This document shows positions 35,947 through 44,677 of a stretch of DNA of 64,000 nucleotides, one piece after another (positions within the stretch are counted from its first letter, which is position 1; each line of letters begins with the position of its first letter). Position numbers and translations under genes: made by a program. Source of the stretch: Pseudomonas sp. N040 (GTDB lineage: Bacteria; Pseudomonadota; Gammaproteobacteria; Pseudomonadales; Pseudomonadaceae); contig NZ_JADOBE010000009.1 of assembly GCF_015637705.1 (NCBI RefSeq), forward strand, positions 124,001-188,000, written 5' to 3'. Below the pieces are notes generated by a model. It did no database searches and was not told where the DNA came from. It saw only the letters and a list, made by a program, of their open reading frames with translations.

Positions 35947-36126
35947 TTACTTCTTGCCGATGGTGATCTGCCGCGAAGAAGTCCAGACCTGACCGCTGAC
36001 GCCGCGTGCCACCTGCTGGATCTCGCCACCGCTCTTGAGGAAGGCTGCAACCTGGCTTTCCAGTGATTCGCGGGTTTCTACCGCGGCAGCTGCCTTGGCT
36101 TTGCTGGTGGTGGTTTTTGCGCTCAT
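35947..36126 (-). CDS. Small conserved-type hypothetical protein (59 aa)
   Basis: A 59-residue protein starting MSAKTTTSKAKAAAAVETRE and ending SGQVWTSSRQITIGKK. An alanine/lysine-rich, probably disordered start leads to a short amphipathic helix (SLESQVAAFLKSGGEIQQVARG). The start at 36126 follows AGGTTGAGAG. It resembles small basic proteins in other pseudomonads that have no assigned function. No membrane segment or cysteines. I do not recognise a domain. Confidence 0.55.
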   Translation of the reverse strand: MSAKTTTSKAKAAAAVETRESLESQVAAFLKSGGEIQQVARGVSGQVWTSSRQITIGKK

Positions 36127-36235
36127 GGCTTCTCTCAACCTTCCGGGATATTCATGCGGCCGGCGACTATACGCGATTCGCCGGGGAAATGCCCGTAATA
36201 ATGCTGAAAGCTAGCAGTGGCGAGGCCTGCAGGCC

Positions 36236-36478
36236 TCAGCGCTTGCCCATCGAGCGGCGGCTGCCTTTGGGGGCAGCACCTGGGCGCTGGTCATGATTGG
36301 ACTTGTTGCCCTTCTGGTGCCAGGGCTTGTCATCGCGCTTGGCGGGGGCAAACACTTCGGGTGAGAAGGGGAAGCTGAACGGCTCGATGCTCTGGGGCTT
36401 GCTGCTTTCGACCGCGCCCTCCGCCGCCTTGGCGGGAGTGTCGACGGGTGCTGCTGGCGGGGTTGCTGCTGTGTTCAT
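36236..36478 (-). CDS. Small Pro/Ala-rich basic protein of unknown function (80 aa)
   Basis: An 80-residue protein with an alanine/proline-rich first half, a SIEPFSFPFSPEVFAPAKRDDKPWHQKGNKS centre and a basic tail ending GSRRSMGKR. It is likely disordered and may contact nucleic acid. The ribosome binding site is weak. The gene lies 109 bp upstream of the 59-aa protein gene on the same strand. No family recognised; coding status rests on good codon usage and the absence of a competing frame. Confidence 0.5.
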   Translation of the reverse strand: MNTAATPPAAPVDTPAKAAEGAVESSKPQSIEPFSFPFSPEVFAPAKRDDKPWHQKGNKSNHDQRPGAAPKGSRRSMGKR

Positions 36479-36563
36479 GGGTAGCTGCCGGTAATTCGGA
36501 CGGATGAGCGGCGCGCATTATACGCATGCGCTGCCGTCCTTTGCTCGCGCCTCCGCCGGATGG

Positions 36564-38303
36564 CTAGCCGGCGCGCAGGAACTGGCCGAAGCCGCGGGAC
36601 TGGCCCAGCTCCTCGGCAAAACGGCCGTGGTCGAAGGCCAGCCGGCCGTTGATCAGCACAGCGTCGACTGCCGAACCGCGATTGACCATGCGCTGCAGGC
36701 CGCCAAAGGCCTCCATCGGCGCTTCCTGATACTGGCTCAGGCTGGCATCGAGGCGCTGCGGGTCGAGGATCACCAGATCGGCGCGCTTGCCCACTGCCAG
36801 CACGCCAGCATCCACGCCGAACCATCCGCCCAGTTCGCCGGTCAGCCGCCAGACGGCCTTTTCCACCGGCATCACCGGCCGGCCCTGCAGCTCTGCGTCG
36901 CGCACCAGCTTGAGAAAGCGCAGGGCAAAGTTGTAGAAGGCCATGTTGCGGATGTGCGCCCCCGAGTCGGCAAAGCCGATCAGCGTGCTCGGCTCGGCGA
37001 CCAGCCTGGCCACCACTTCCGGGCGGTGATTGGCCAGCACCGTGCGCCAGCGCAGATGCGGGCCATGTGCCACCAGCAGGTCGAGGAACAGGTCGCCAGG
37101 ATGCATGGCGCGCTGGCGGGCCAGTTCGCCGACACTTTTGCCGACCACGCTGGCATCCGGGCAGGCGACGATCCAGGCATCGTCGAAGTCGCGGTGCCAG
37201 ACCCGTGGGCCGAAGCGCTTGTCGACGTCCTGGCGGAAGCGCCGGCGGTAGTCCGGGTCGCGGAACAGCTCGCTGCGCAGGTCATGGCTGGCCAGGTGCA
37301 GGGCCGCCTGCCCGGCGGGGAACTCCTCGAACACCACGAACTCCATGCCGTCGGCGTAGGTCTCGAACGGCACCGGCAGCGTCTGCCAGCGGAAGTCCGC
37401 CTGGGTCAGGCGGTTCACCAGGCGCGTCAGCGGGCCGAGGACTTTCGCCAGCCACGGGTCGGCCTTGGCATCCATCAGGGTGATCAGCGTGGTCTTCAGT
37501 GGCTTGCGCAGCCACAGGCCCATGCTGTCCCAGAGAAAGGCCAGTACGTTGAGCTTGGTTACCAGGTTGGGGGCGCCCTGATGGATGCGCTGGCGGCGGC
37601 GCAGGATCCTGTTCAGCCGCGCGTATTCGCGCCAGGGTGCGTAGACCGAAGGCAGCGACTTGGAGCGCTCGCGCTCGCCGTCCAGTTTGTCCCAGGGATT
37701 GGTCATGCTCGACAGGCCGAGCAGGCCCTCGTCCAGCGCCTCTTCGAGCAGGCTTTCCATGCGCTGCAGTTCGCCTTCGCTGGGTTTGTAGCGCGGGTCC
37801 ACCGCGCGCTCCAGCCCCATGACCGCCACCCGCAGGTCGGAGTGGCCGAGGAACGAGCAGATGTTCGGTCCCAGCGGGTGCCGGTCGAGAAACGCCGCGT
37901 ATTCACGCGCACTGCTCCAGTGCTTGTGCGCCTCCAGCAGCGGCAGCACATGCTCGCGCGGCACCGACTCGACGCGGGTGAACAGGTCGGCGCAGTCCTC
38001 GGCGGCGGAAAGCACCATGCTGATCGAACAGCTGCCGATCATCACCGTGGTCACCCCGTGGCGCACCGACTCCTTGAGTGCCGGTGCCGCCACCAGCTCC
38101 GCATCGTAGTGGGTATGCATGTCGATGAAGCCGGGGGTGACCCAGCGCTCACGGGCATCGAGCACCCGGCCGCAGCCGGCTTCATCGAGCGGCTCGGCAC
38201 TGATGGCGGCGACCTTGCCGTCGCGGATGCCGACATGGCGGAGCGCACCAGGTGCGCCGGTCCCGTCAAAGAAAAGGCCGTTCTTGATCAGGACATCGAA
38301 CAT
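36564..38303 (-). CDS. N-acyl-D-amino-acid deacylase-like amidohydrolase
   Basis: A 579-residue amidohydrolase-superfamily enzyme. Metal ligands are His63 and His65 (PGFIDMHTHYDAEL). Later hallmarks are GHSDLR, LSSMTNPW, IGFADSGAHIRNM and the C-terminal GVLAVGKRADLVILDPQ. This pattern fits D-aminoacylase/N-acyl-D-glutamate deacylase relatives, which free D-amino acids from N-acyl conjugates. The substrate is not proven; some homologues act on other amides. The gene ends 85 bp before the 80-aa protein gene and is preceded by the MaoC gene 118 bp away. Confidence 0.85.
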   Translation of the reverse strand: MFDVLIKNGLFFDGTGAPGALRHVGIRDGKVAAISAEPLDEAGCGRVLDARERWVTPGFIDMHTHYDAELVAAPALKESVRHGVTTVMIGSCSISMVLSAAEDCADLFTRVESVPREHVLPLLEAHKHWSSAREYAAFLDRHPLGPNICSFLGHSDLRVAVMGLERAVDPRYKPSEGELQRMESLLEEALDEGLLGLSSMTNPWDKLDGERERSKSLPSVYAPWREYARLNRILRRRQRIHQGAPNLVTKLNVLAFLWDSMGLWLRKPLKTTLITLMDAKADPWLAKVLGPLTRLVNRLTQADFRWQTLPVPFETYADGMEFVVFEEFPAGQAALHLASHDLRSELFRDPDYRRRFRQDVDKRFGPRVWHRDFDDAWIVACPDASVVGKSVGELARQRAMHPGDLFLDLLVAHGPHLRWRTVLANHRPEVVARLVAEPSTLIGFADSGAHIRNMAFYNFALRFLKLVRDAELQGRPVMPVEKAVWRLTGELGGWFGVDAGVLAVGKRADLVILDPQRLDASLSQYQEAPMEAFGGLQRMVNRGSAVDAVLINGRLAFDHGRFAEELGQSRGFGQFLRAG

Positions 38304-38421
38304 GCGGGTCGCTCACGCTGGGCTGGAAGGCCAAGCATAGGCAGCCTGAGGCCAGCCGGCAGGTGGCATAAGTGAACAACTCGGAGTCGATTCGGCCAGG
38401 CGCTGACGGTTGCTGCCGAAC

Positions 38422-38877
38422 TCAAGCCGGCGCGCCATGCGGCGCCGGCCGGCGCTTGACCATGATCAGCGAGCGCACGCGCAGCACCACGTTGCCGGCC
38501 TGGTTGTGCAGTTCGCTGGCCAGGCTGACCAGTCCGCGGTCCGGCTTGGAAGCCGAGACACGCTTGTCGAGCAGCACAATCTGCAGTGACAGGATGTCGC
38601 CGGGACGGGCTGGCTCCGGCATCTCGAGCTCATGCTTGATCCCGGCAATCGCGGCGATCGGTGGCTCCAGCTGGCTGAGCAGCTTCGAAGTGATCGCATA
38701 GGTATGCACGCTGGAGGCGAACAGTCCCTGCAGCGGCGACAGGGCCGCGGCCGCCGGGTCGATGTGAAAGGGCTGCGGATCCCATTGCCGGGCAAACGCA
38801 ATGATCTCCTCCTCCCGCAGGGTATAACTGCCGCGGATCACCAGCGCGGCCTGGTTCAGGTCTTCGAAGTAGAGCAT
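38422..38877 (-). CDS. MaoC-family hot-dog dehydratase
   Basis: A 151-residue hot-dog-fold protein with the hydratase 2 motif QWDPQPFHIDP holding Asp33 and His38, the catalytic dyad of (R)-specific enoyl-CoA hydratases. The next segment (GLFASSVHTYAITSKLL) is also typical. It probably hydrates or dehydrates an acyl-CoA, but no fatty-acid operon surrounds it. It precedes the deacylase-like gene on the same strand and is divergent from the alpha/beta hydrolase gene. Confidence 0.86.
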   Translation of the reverse strand: MLYFEDLNQAALVIRGSYTLREEEIIAFARQWDPQPFHIDPAAAALSPLQGLFASSVHTYAITSKLLSQLEPPIAAIAGIKHELEMPEPARPGDILSLQIVLLDKRVSASKPDRGLVSLASELHNQAGNVVLRVRSLIMVKRRPAPHGAPA

Positions 38878-39082
38878 GGGGCGTGGCTCCGGCAGCAGGC
38901 GCAGTGAAATGGATTTGCCTGCGAGTGTGGCGGCAGTCGGGCGCTGCAGGCAAGCGGCGGGTACAGGCCTGCGCCGGGCGATCAGCGCCGGCTATTGGCG
39001 GGTATTTCCAGCGGCGGTATCGGCTGCCCGGGCGGCGGGTTTGTGTTTAAGTCTCCACCATCCCTGCCTCCGAGGAGTTGCC

Positions 39083-39907
39083 ATGCCCTTTGCCCGCATC
39101 AATCAGCAGAACATACATTACGAAGACACGGGTGGTGACGGGCTGCCGCTGATCCTCAGCCACGGCTTCCTGATGGACCGGCAGATGTTCGCCCCGCAGG
39201 TGGCGGCGCTGAGTCCGGAATTCCGCGTGATCACCTGGGACGAGCGCGGCTTTGGCCAGACCGAGTTCGACGGCCAGCCGTTCAGCTACTGGGATTCAGC
39301 GCGCGACTGCCTCGCGCTGCTCGACCATCTGGGCATTGCCCGGGCCGTGCTGGGGGGCATGTCCCAGGGTGGTTTTCTCTCCCTGCGCGCGGCCCTGCTG
39401 GCACCGCAGCGAGTACTCGGGCTGGTGCTGATCGATACCCAGGCCGGCCCGGAAGACCCGCAACATGTCGAGGGTTACCGGCAGCTGATGCAGGGCTGGA
39501 TCAGCCAGGGCCTGAGCGAGGAGGTGGCGCAGACTATTGCGCACATCATCCTTGCCGAACCGCAGGAGAACGCGCGCTGGATCGCCAAGTGGAAAGCCCT
39601 GAAAAACCCGGCGCAGCTTGCGGCGCCGACCGAATGCCTGCTCGGGCGCGAGGATCTGACGCCGCGGCTGGACGAGATCGTTGCCCCGGCACTGGTGATT
39701 CATGGCAGCGCGGATAACGCCATCCCGTTGCCGCTGGCCCGGGCGCTGTGCGCCGGGCTGCGCCACAGCCAGCCGCTGGTGCTGGTCGAGGGTGCGGCGC
39801 ATGCCGCCAACCTGACCCACCCCGAGCAGGTCAACCCGCCACTGCTGGCCTTTCTCCGGCAGTTGGTGGCAGCCCCGGATCAGGTGGGCTACCACCGCAG
39901 CGACTGA
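39083..39907 (+). CDS. Alpha/beta-fold hydrolase
   Basis: A 274-residue protein with a canonical hydrolase layout: oxyanion segment LSHGFLMDR, nucleophile elbow GMSQGG (Ser94), acid in HGSADNAIP and catalytic histidine in EGAAHAANL. The GxSxG and overall order match 3-oxoadipate enol-lactonase/haloperoxidase-like esterases; the substrate is unknown. GAGGAG precedes the ATG at 39083; the open frame runs 69 codons further upstream without any start signal. Confidence 0.87.
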   Translation: MPFARINQQNIHYEDTGGDGLPLILSHGFLMDRQMFAPQVAALSPEFRVITWDERGFGQTEFDGQPFSYWDSARDCLALLDHLGIARAVLGGMSQGGFLSLRAALLAPQRVLGLVLIDTQAGPEDPQHVEGYRQLMQGWISQGLSEEVAQTIAHIILAEPQENARWIAKWKALKNPAQLAAPTECLLGREDLTPRLDEIVAPALVIHGSADNAIPLPLARALCAGLRHSQPLVLVEGAAHAANLTHPEQVNPPLLAFLRQLVAAPDQVGYHRSD

Positions 39908-39978
39908 AGCAACCACGCGGGCACTGGTTGCAGCACGGCAATCCCCGGCTGCGACCTCGAGAGTGTCCGGCGTCAGCC

Positions 39979-41352
39979 TCAGTGAAGCGGCAGGCTGAGC
40001 GAAACCCGCAACCCCGGCCGGGCATTGGCGAGGCTGAAAGTGCCGTTGTGCGCCTCTGCCACCAGCCGGCAGAGATACAGTCCCAAGCCGACGCCGCCGG
40101 TAGTGCGGCCGCGGGCAGCGTCGGGACGGAAGAAGGGGGCGGCCAGCTGTGCCAGTTGCTCCTCCGGTACACCGGGGCCGTAGTCGCGCACTTCAATCAG
40201 TAGCGCTTGCTGGTCCTGACGGATATGCAATTCGACCGGCTGCGCGGTATCGCCACTGTGGCGCAGGGCATTGTCCAGCAGGTTGCGCAGCAACAGGCGC
40301 ATGCGTGCCGGGTCGAGCGCCAGCGCCGGCAAGCCGGCGGCGACCTGCAGCTGGATGCTGCCGGCCTGCGCATGCTTGACCTGCAGTTCGCGGATGACCT
40401 CGCCTGCCAGTACCGGCAGGTCGACGGCTTCGCGGTGCAGCGCGGCATGCCGGCTGGCCAGCCGCTCGCTTTCCAGCAGGTCGCTGATCAGGCTGGCCAT
40501 TTCCTGCAGGTCGCGCAGCAGGGCATCACGTTGCGGCATGACTTCGGCGGTTTCCGGCAGCAACTCGGTATTCAGCCGCGCGCGGGTCAGCGGGCTGCGC
40601 AGTTCATGGCTGATCGCCAGTAGCAGCGCGCGCTTGGCCTCGAGCATCTGGTGGATGTCGTGGCCCATGGTGTTGATGGTCTGCGCCAGCTGGCCGAGCT
40701 CGTCGGGGCGTTCGGCGTGGCATACCGGAATCTGCTCGGCAAACTGGCCCTCGCCAAAGCGCTGCGCGCCGGCACGGATCTCATCCAGCGGGCGCAGCAG
40801 GCGGCGCACATAGAGGAAGGCCAGCAGGGTCAGCAGCAGGAGGATGCCGAGGGTGATGCCGAACGCATACGGGTTGGGTTCGAAGGCCTGCTCGTCGATG
40901 CCGAACTGGAGGCGGTGGCCGTCCGCCGTGGTGCGCGTGAGCAGGCGCTGCCAGCGTTCATCGCCGGCCCAGCGATGCCGGCTGTCCTCGCTATGCATCC
41001 ACTCCGGCAGGCGTTGCTGCGGGTGCGACTGCCAGTTGATCTGCGCCCCGCTGATGCGCACGGTCACCGGCAGGCGCTCGGTCAGGGCGCGGGCGCGGTC
41101 AATGCTGGGGCTGCCGCCGGGGCTGAGGTCGGCGGCCACGCGGTCGACGTAGTCGGACAGCAGTGGGCCGGCGGCGTCGCGCCAGCTGCCGGAGAACATG
41201 CCCTGGGCGCCACCGGTGAAGGTTGCGGTGACCGCCAGGGCCAGCAGCAGGAACACCAGCACCAAACGCAGCTTGATCGAGTGACCGACGGCCTGCCGGG
41301 CGCGCTGGTGCCAGCGCTGATGCTGGGGGCAGGGGTGTGCTGGCTGGCTCAT
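39979..41352 (-). CDS. Sensor histidine kinase (CpxA/EnvZ-like class)
   Basis: A 457-residue kinase. Two transmembrane helices (27-47 and 164-183) flank a periplasmic sensor of about 115 residues, followed by HAMP, a dimerisation domain with phospho-acceptor His249 in SHELRSPLTR, and a HATPase domain (NLLDNALRHSG, DYGPGVPEE, GVGLGLYL). Its start overlaps the response regulator stop by four bases. The gene order with a Spy/CpxP-like lipoprotein upstream suggests a periplasmic folding or metal-stress input; this is inference. Confidence 0.92.
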   Translation of the reverse strand: MSQPAHPCPQHQRWHQRARQAVGHSIKLRLVLVFLLLALAVTATFTGGAQGMFSGSWRDAAGPLLSDYVDRVAADLSPGGSPSIDRARALTERLPVTVRISGAQINWQSHPQQRLPEWMHSEDSRHRWAGDERWQRLLTRTTADGHRLQFGIDEQAFEPNPYAFGITLGILLLLTLLAFLYVRRLLRPLDEIRAGAQRFGEGQFAEQIPVCHAERPDELGQLAQTINTMGHDIHQMLEAKRALLLAISHELRSPLTRARLNTELLPETAEVMPQRDALLRDLQEMASLISDLLESERLASRHAALHREAVDLPVLAGEVIRELQVKHAQAGSIQLQVAAGLPALALDPARMRLLLRNLLDNALRHSGDTAQPVELHIRQDQQALLIEVRDYGPGVPEEQLAQLAAPFFRPDAARGRTTGGVGLGLYLCRLVAEAHNGTFSLANARPGLRVSLSLPLH

Positions 41353-42029
41353 GGCAGGCGCCGCAAGGCGAGTGAGTAGCCGGCATTGCGCAGGGTCTTG
41401 ATGCAGTCCAGCGGCTCGAGCTTCTTGCGCAGGCGGCTGACCACGATATCCACCGCGCGCGAGTAGAGTTCGGCTTCGTGGCCGCGCAACTGGTTGAGGA
41501 TGTCGTCGCGGCTGTACACCCGGCCGCTCTCGCGGGCCAGCAGGTGCAGCAGTTCGAATTCGGTGCCGGTCAGTTCCACGTCCTCGCCCAGGCGGGTGAC
41601 GCTGCGCCGCGCCGGGTCGATGCTGAGGCCGTCAAAGCGCAGCTCGCCGTCAGCGCGCGGCGGCGGGGCGCTGCGCCGACGCAGCAGCGCCTGGACCCGG
41701 GCCACCAGCTCGCGCGGCTCGAAGGGCTTGGGCAGGTAGTCGTCGGCGCCCAGTTCGAGGCCGACCACGCGGTCCATCACCTCGCCGCGGGCGGTGAGCA
41801 TGACGATCGGGATGTCGCTGTCCTTGCGGATGGTGCGGCACAGCTCGAAACCGTCCATCTCCGGCAGCATCACATCGAGAATGGCCACCTCGAAGCTGCC
41901 GTCGCGGACCATGGCCAGGCCCGCGCTGGGTTTCAGCGCCTGGCTCAGCGCCAGCTCGAAGCGCTGGAAGTAGGTGGCCAGCGGGCCGCCGAGCTGTTGG
42001 TCATCGTCGATCAGCAGGATTCGGTGCAT
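41349..42029 (-). CDS. OmpR/CpxR-family response regulator
   Basis: A 226-residue regulator. The receiver has the acidic pair Asp8/Asp9, phospho-acceptor Asp52 (LDVMLPEMDG) and Lys101 (DDYLPKPFEP). A winged-helix output domain follows (TGTEFELLHLLARESGRVYSRDDILNQLRG, RAVDIVVSRLRKKL). Its closest recognisable type is CpxR. It is translationally coupled to the kinase gene (ATGA) and lies 225 bp downstream of the Spy/CpxP-like lipoprotein gene on the same strand. Confidence 0.93.
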   Translation of the reverse strand: MHRILLIDDDQQLGGPLATYFQRFELALSQALKPSAGLAMVRDGSFEVAILDVMLPEMDGFELCRTIRKDSDIPIVMLTARGEVMDRVVGLELGADDYLPKPFEPRELVARVQALLRRRSAPPPRADGELRFDGLSIDPARRSVTRLGEDVELTGTEFELLHLLARESGRVYSRDDILNQLRGHEAELYSRAVDIVVSRLRKKLEPLDCIKTLRNAGYSLALRRLP

Positions 42030-42254
42030 GGGATACCTGTGGGGTGGGCGTCACAACTGCGCGTGGCGCGAGCATGAGCGGTTGTTTAGCGTGAATGTAC
42101 CAGCGATCGCGGATCACCACGAACATCCGCAGCACCCTGTGCGGCAGACGCAGGCTGGCTTGCGCGCAGGGAGCGACGTTCAACCGGGACTATCCCGTTG
42201 GGCTGCACCGCCAGTCCGGCCTGACCGCGAGCGGCCGGCCAAACTGTCTGCGCC

Positions 42255-42707
42255 TCACCAGCCGTGGCGGAACCAGCCCCTGCAGCCTTCCAGCCGGTCG
42301 CGGACTTGCTGCTGTTGCGCGGGGTTCAGGCTGTCGTAGAAGTCTGCCAGAGCGCTGATAGCCTGTGGCGCGTTGTCCTGCAGGGCCTTGGTCTTCGCGT
42401 CGAGCAGCGCCTGCGCGCGGCTGCGGTCGAAGGTGGCACCGCTGATCAGGCCGGCCAGTTCGCTGCGCGGGTCGCCGGCATCGCCACGGACCCCTTGGTG
42501 CAGGGCCTGCAACTGGTCGACCAGGACATTCAGCTTCTGTTGTTGCGCGGCGTCGAGGTCGAGTTTGTCGGTCAGCGAGTCGCGCATCTCGGCGCTGTCC
42601 GCCGCGCTCCAGTCGTGATGGTAACCGCGCGAGCAGGCGGACAAGCCACCCACCAGCAGGCCGATGCTCAGTACCGCGATGAGGGTCTTGCGAATCTGCT
42701 TGTTCAT
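42255..42707 (-). CDS. Spy/CpxP-like periplasmic lipoprotein
   Basis: A 150-residue protein with a signal peptide and lipobox LSAC (Cys25). A helical domain follows with a degenerate LTxxQ motif (LNPAQQQQVRDRL near residues 127-139) and a first motif LDLDAAQQQKLNVLVDQL. This is the Spy/CpxP chaperone family, which binds misfolded periplasmic proteins and, for CpxP, damps the CpxA sensor. The start at 42707 follows GCGAGGTG; a GTG three codons upstream is less likely. Spacing suggests transcription with the 68-aa gene upstream and perhaps the two-component genes downstream. Confidence 0.78.
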   Translation of the reverse strand: MNKQIRKTLIAVLSIGLLVGGLSACSRGYHHDWSAADSAEMRDSLTDKLDLDAAQQQKLNVLVDQLQALHQGVRGDAGDPRSELAGLISGATFDRSRAQALLDAKTKALQDNAPQAISALADFYDSLNPAQQQQVRDRLEGCRGWFRHGW

Positions 42708-42722
42708 GCTGTTCACCTCGCC

Positions 42723-42929
42723 TTACATGCCGATCAGGGTGCCGACGATGGAAACGCCATGGCTGGCGTCGAACACTTCGCCCATGCGGATATAGCCGGC
42801 AACCCAGCAGGTCACGAACAGCGTGGCGATGAAGGCCAGTTGCAGGTTGGCCTGGCCGGTCTTGTCGTTGCCGAACAGGTCTGCGGGGGAATGGGCGGAG
42901 CCGGGGGTTTGCTTGATCCAGGTTTTCAT
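42723..42929 (-). CDS. 68-aa single-pass membrane miniprotein, first gene of the stress-like operon
   Basis: A 68-residue protein starting MKTWIKQTPGSAH with one hydrophobic helix (about residues 31-46, LQLAFIATLFVTCWVAGYI) and a short hydrophobic end (SIVGTLIGM). AAGGTGAG lies upstream of the ATG at 42929. It ends 15 bp before the Spy-like lipoprotein gene, so the two are surely co-transcribed. No family recognised; a role in sensing or tuning the downstream kinase is only a guess from context. Confidence 0.65.
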   Translation of the reverse strand: MKTWIKQTPGSAHSPADLFGNDKTGQANLQLAFIATLFVTCWVAGYIRMGEVFDASHGVSIVGTLIGM

Positions 42930-43090
42930 GATGCTCACCTTCGCGTTGCGTTGTAGGTGATTCATGCTGCTGGATTGGCCGTGGCGGAGCGTCTCGGCGG
43001 GGTATCGGTTTATGTCGGTTTGTATCAGCGCGGCAGGTGACGAAGCAGCCTGTGCCGGGCGGCATTGCGCCGGCCCGGCAGACCGTGGCT

Positions 43091-43372
43091 TCAGTCCTGG
43101 CGGCTGGTGACTTCCAGCAGGTGATAGCCGAACTGGGTTTTCACCGGGCCCTGTACGGTATTGACCGGCGCGCTGAACACCACCGTATCGAATTCCTTGA
43201 CCATCTGGCCTGGGCCGAACGAGCCCAGGTCACCGCCGCTGCGGCTGGACGGGCAGGTGGAATTGTCTTTGGCGACCTGGGCGAAGTCGGCACCGGCTTC
43301 GATGGCGGCTTTGAGTTCGTTGCACCTGGCTTCGGTGGCAACCAGGATGTGACGGGCAGTGGCGCGGGCCAT
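43091..43372 (-). CDS. ppiC: Peptidyl-prolyl cis-trans isomerase C (parvulin)
   Basis: A 93-residue single-domain parvulin, the same length as E. coli PpiC. It has ARHILVATEARC, the SRSGGDLGSFGPGQMVKEFD core and the C-terminal KTQFGYHLLEV. It catalyses proline isomerisation in the cytoplasm. A strong AGGAGG lies ahead of the ATG at 43372; the open frame upstream belongs to no gene. It stands alone. Confidence 0.95.
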   Translation of the reverse strand: MARATARHILVATEARCNELKAAIEAGADFAQVAKDNSTCPSSRSGGDLGSFGPGQMVKEFDTVVFSAPVNTVQGPVKTQFGYHLLEVTSRQD

Positions 43373-43659
43373 GGGGGGATTCCTCCTTTGATTGAAGGCG
43401 CCGAGCCTACCGGAAATGCAGGCTGATTCAAGTACGGCGCGATTGTCGGCCGTGCAGGGCCGGGGATCGTTTCTGCCAGCGCGCTCGTCGCGGCAGCGTG
43501 GCAGATGCATTTTGCCGCGCTGAACGCTGTGCTGCAGATGAGCGGGAATCACCCCGGTGCAGGCTGTAGCGAGTTGCCAGGCCCCATGCACCGGGCATGT
43601 CGGTCAGCCCGGTGCTGCTGCGGCAAGCGTTCAGTCCAGCCTGCAGGGGTGGGTGGCTG

Positions 43660-43821
43660 TCAGAACCCGATGGCGTCCTTTAGCAGGACGAAGGTTGAGT
43701 CGTCTGCCGTGCTTGCCGCCGTGTCGCTACCTTCCTCGGCGCCGACAAACAGCAGACCGGCGATCAATAGTGCTGCAGCCAGCAGCAAGGCTTGCCCAAA
43801 GTTGCTTTCATAATTGCTCAT
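43660..43821 (-). CDS. 53-aa single-pass membrane protein (short ORF)
   Basis: A 53-codon ORF beginning MSNYESNFGQ, then a strongly hydrophobic helix (ALLLAAALLIAGLLFVGA, residues 11-28), an acidic Ser/Thr/Asp-rich stretch and a DSTFVLLKDAIGF end. TAGGAGTG at the ideal distance from ATG 43821 is the main evidence that it is translated, together with the membrane-helix pattern. No homologous family is recognised. The gene lies alone, with the 287-bp gap before ppiC downstream. Confidence 0.6.
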   Translation of the reverse strand: MSNYESNFGQALLLAAALLIAGLLFVGAEEGSDTAASTADDSTFVLLKDAIGF

Positions 43822-44131
43822 GGTGACACTCCTAAAACGTAAATGATTGAATCAAGAGGGGTTTCTCTTGATGCAGGCACGCCGGACTTGTGGTCTGACG
43901 GAAGCTGCTGGAATCGCCATTCTTTGTTTTTATGAGTACCTCAGCCGCACAGTGCAGTCGCGGCGTGGGGCCAATCTGGGCTTATTAATTAGGCACAACA
44001 ACCTAAAAAGGCCGCCTCGGAGCGGCCACAGGGCTGCCTGCCATGCGCCTGTGACGCACGGCTGGTGCACTGCTTCAGCGGGGGAGCGGGCGTTCAGGAG
44101 TGGGCCTGACGGGCCCGCGCAAAACCGGCGC
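43822..44131. other. Intergenic region with minus-strand terminator
   Basis: A 310-bp gap. It contains the terminator of the CMD-family gene at 44005-44027 and an AT-richer stretch around 43981-44004. The promoter of the 53-aa gene should lie near 43850-43900 on the minus strand, but no convincing hexamers were found. Confidence 0.45.
44005..44027 (-). terminator. Rho-independent terminator of the CMD-family gene
   Basis: On the minus strand GGCCGC (44027-44022) pairs with GCGGCC (44015-44010) around a 6-nt loop and is followed by TTTTT (44009-44005). It lies 105 bp after the stop of the CMD-family gene. Confidence 0.8.
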
Positions 44132-44677
44132 TCAGAGGGCCGGCAAGAGCACTTCGGGGGTTTGCAGCGGGGATTCGATCTCGATGTCGAGGGTGTTCAA
44201 CAGGTCGGAAATCATCGTGTAGAAGCCGACACACACCAGCAGCTCCAGCAGTTCGGCCTGCGACAGCCGGGCTGCCAGCGGTTTCAGGGTGAGGTCACTG
44301 GCGCGGCTGTTGCGCGCGATATCCTCAGTGAGGCGCATCACCTGCCGCTGCACTTCACTGAAGGCGCTGGCCTGCGGCCCTTCGTGAATGGCGGCGAGCA
44401 GCTCCGCGCTCATGCCCAGCTGTTGGCCGATGCGTTCGTGCTGGTGCACTTCATAGCGCGAGTTGCGCAGCAGGCCGGTGCGGATGATGGCGATTTCGCG
44501 CAGTATCGGGTCCAGCTTGCCTTCCAGCAGCAGGGCATTGCCGAGCACGGTGATACCTTCGAGCACGCCGCTGTTGTGGCCGAGCATGCGAAAGATATTC
44601 AGGGCGGGGAGCTTGGCCAGAATGGCCTGGGCGCGCGCGTCGAGCTGTTGCGGGTCGGGGTAGGGAATGCGGGCCAT
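44132..44677 (-). CDS. Carboxymuconolactone decarboxylase (CMD)-family protein
   Basis: A 181-residue all-helical protein with the CMD pattern LDPILREIAIIRTGLLRNSRYEVHQHERIG, in which the usual Cys-x-x-His redox pair of AhpD-type proteins is replaced by Tyr-Glu-Val-His; a peroxidase role is thus unlikely. Members otherwise are decarboxylases or of unknown activity. GGAG lies upstream of the ATG at 44677. It follows the DUF2182 gene by 154 bp on the same strand and ends in a terminator. Confidence 0.82.
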   Translation of the reverse strand: MARIPYPDPQQLDARAQAILAKLPALNIFRMLGHNSGVLEGITVLGNALLLEGKLDPILREIAIIRTGLLRNSRYEVHQHERIGQQLGMSAELLAAIHEGPQASAFSEVQRQVMRLTEDIARNSRASDLTLKPLAARLSQAELLELLVCVGFYTMISDLLNTLDIEIESPLQTPEVLLPAL

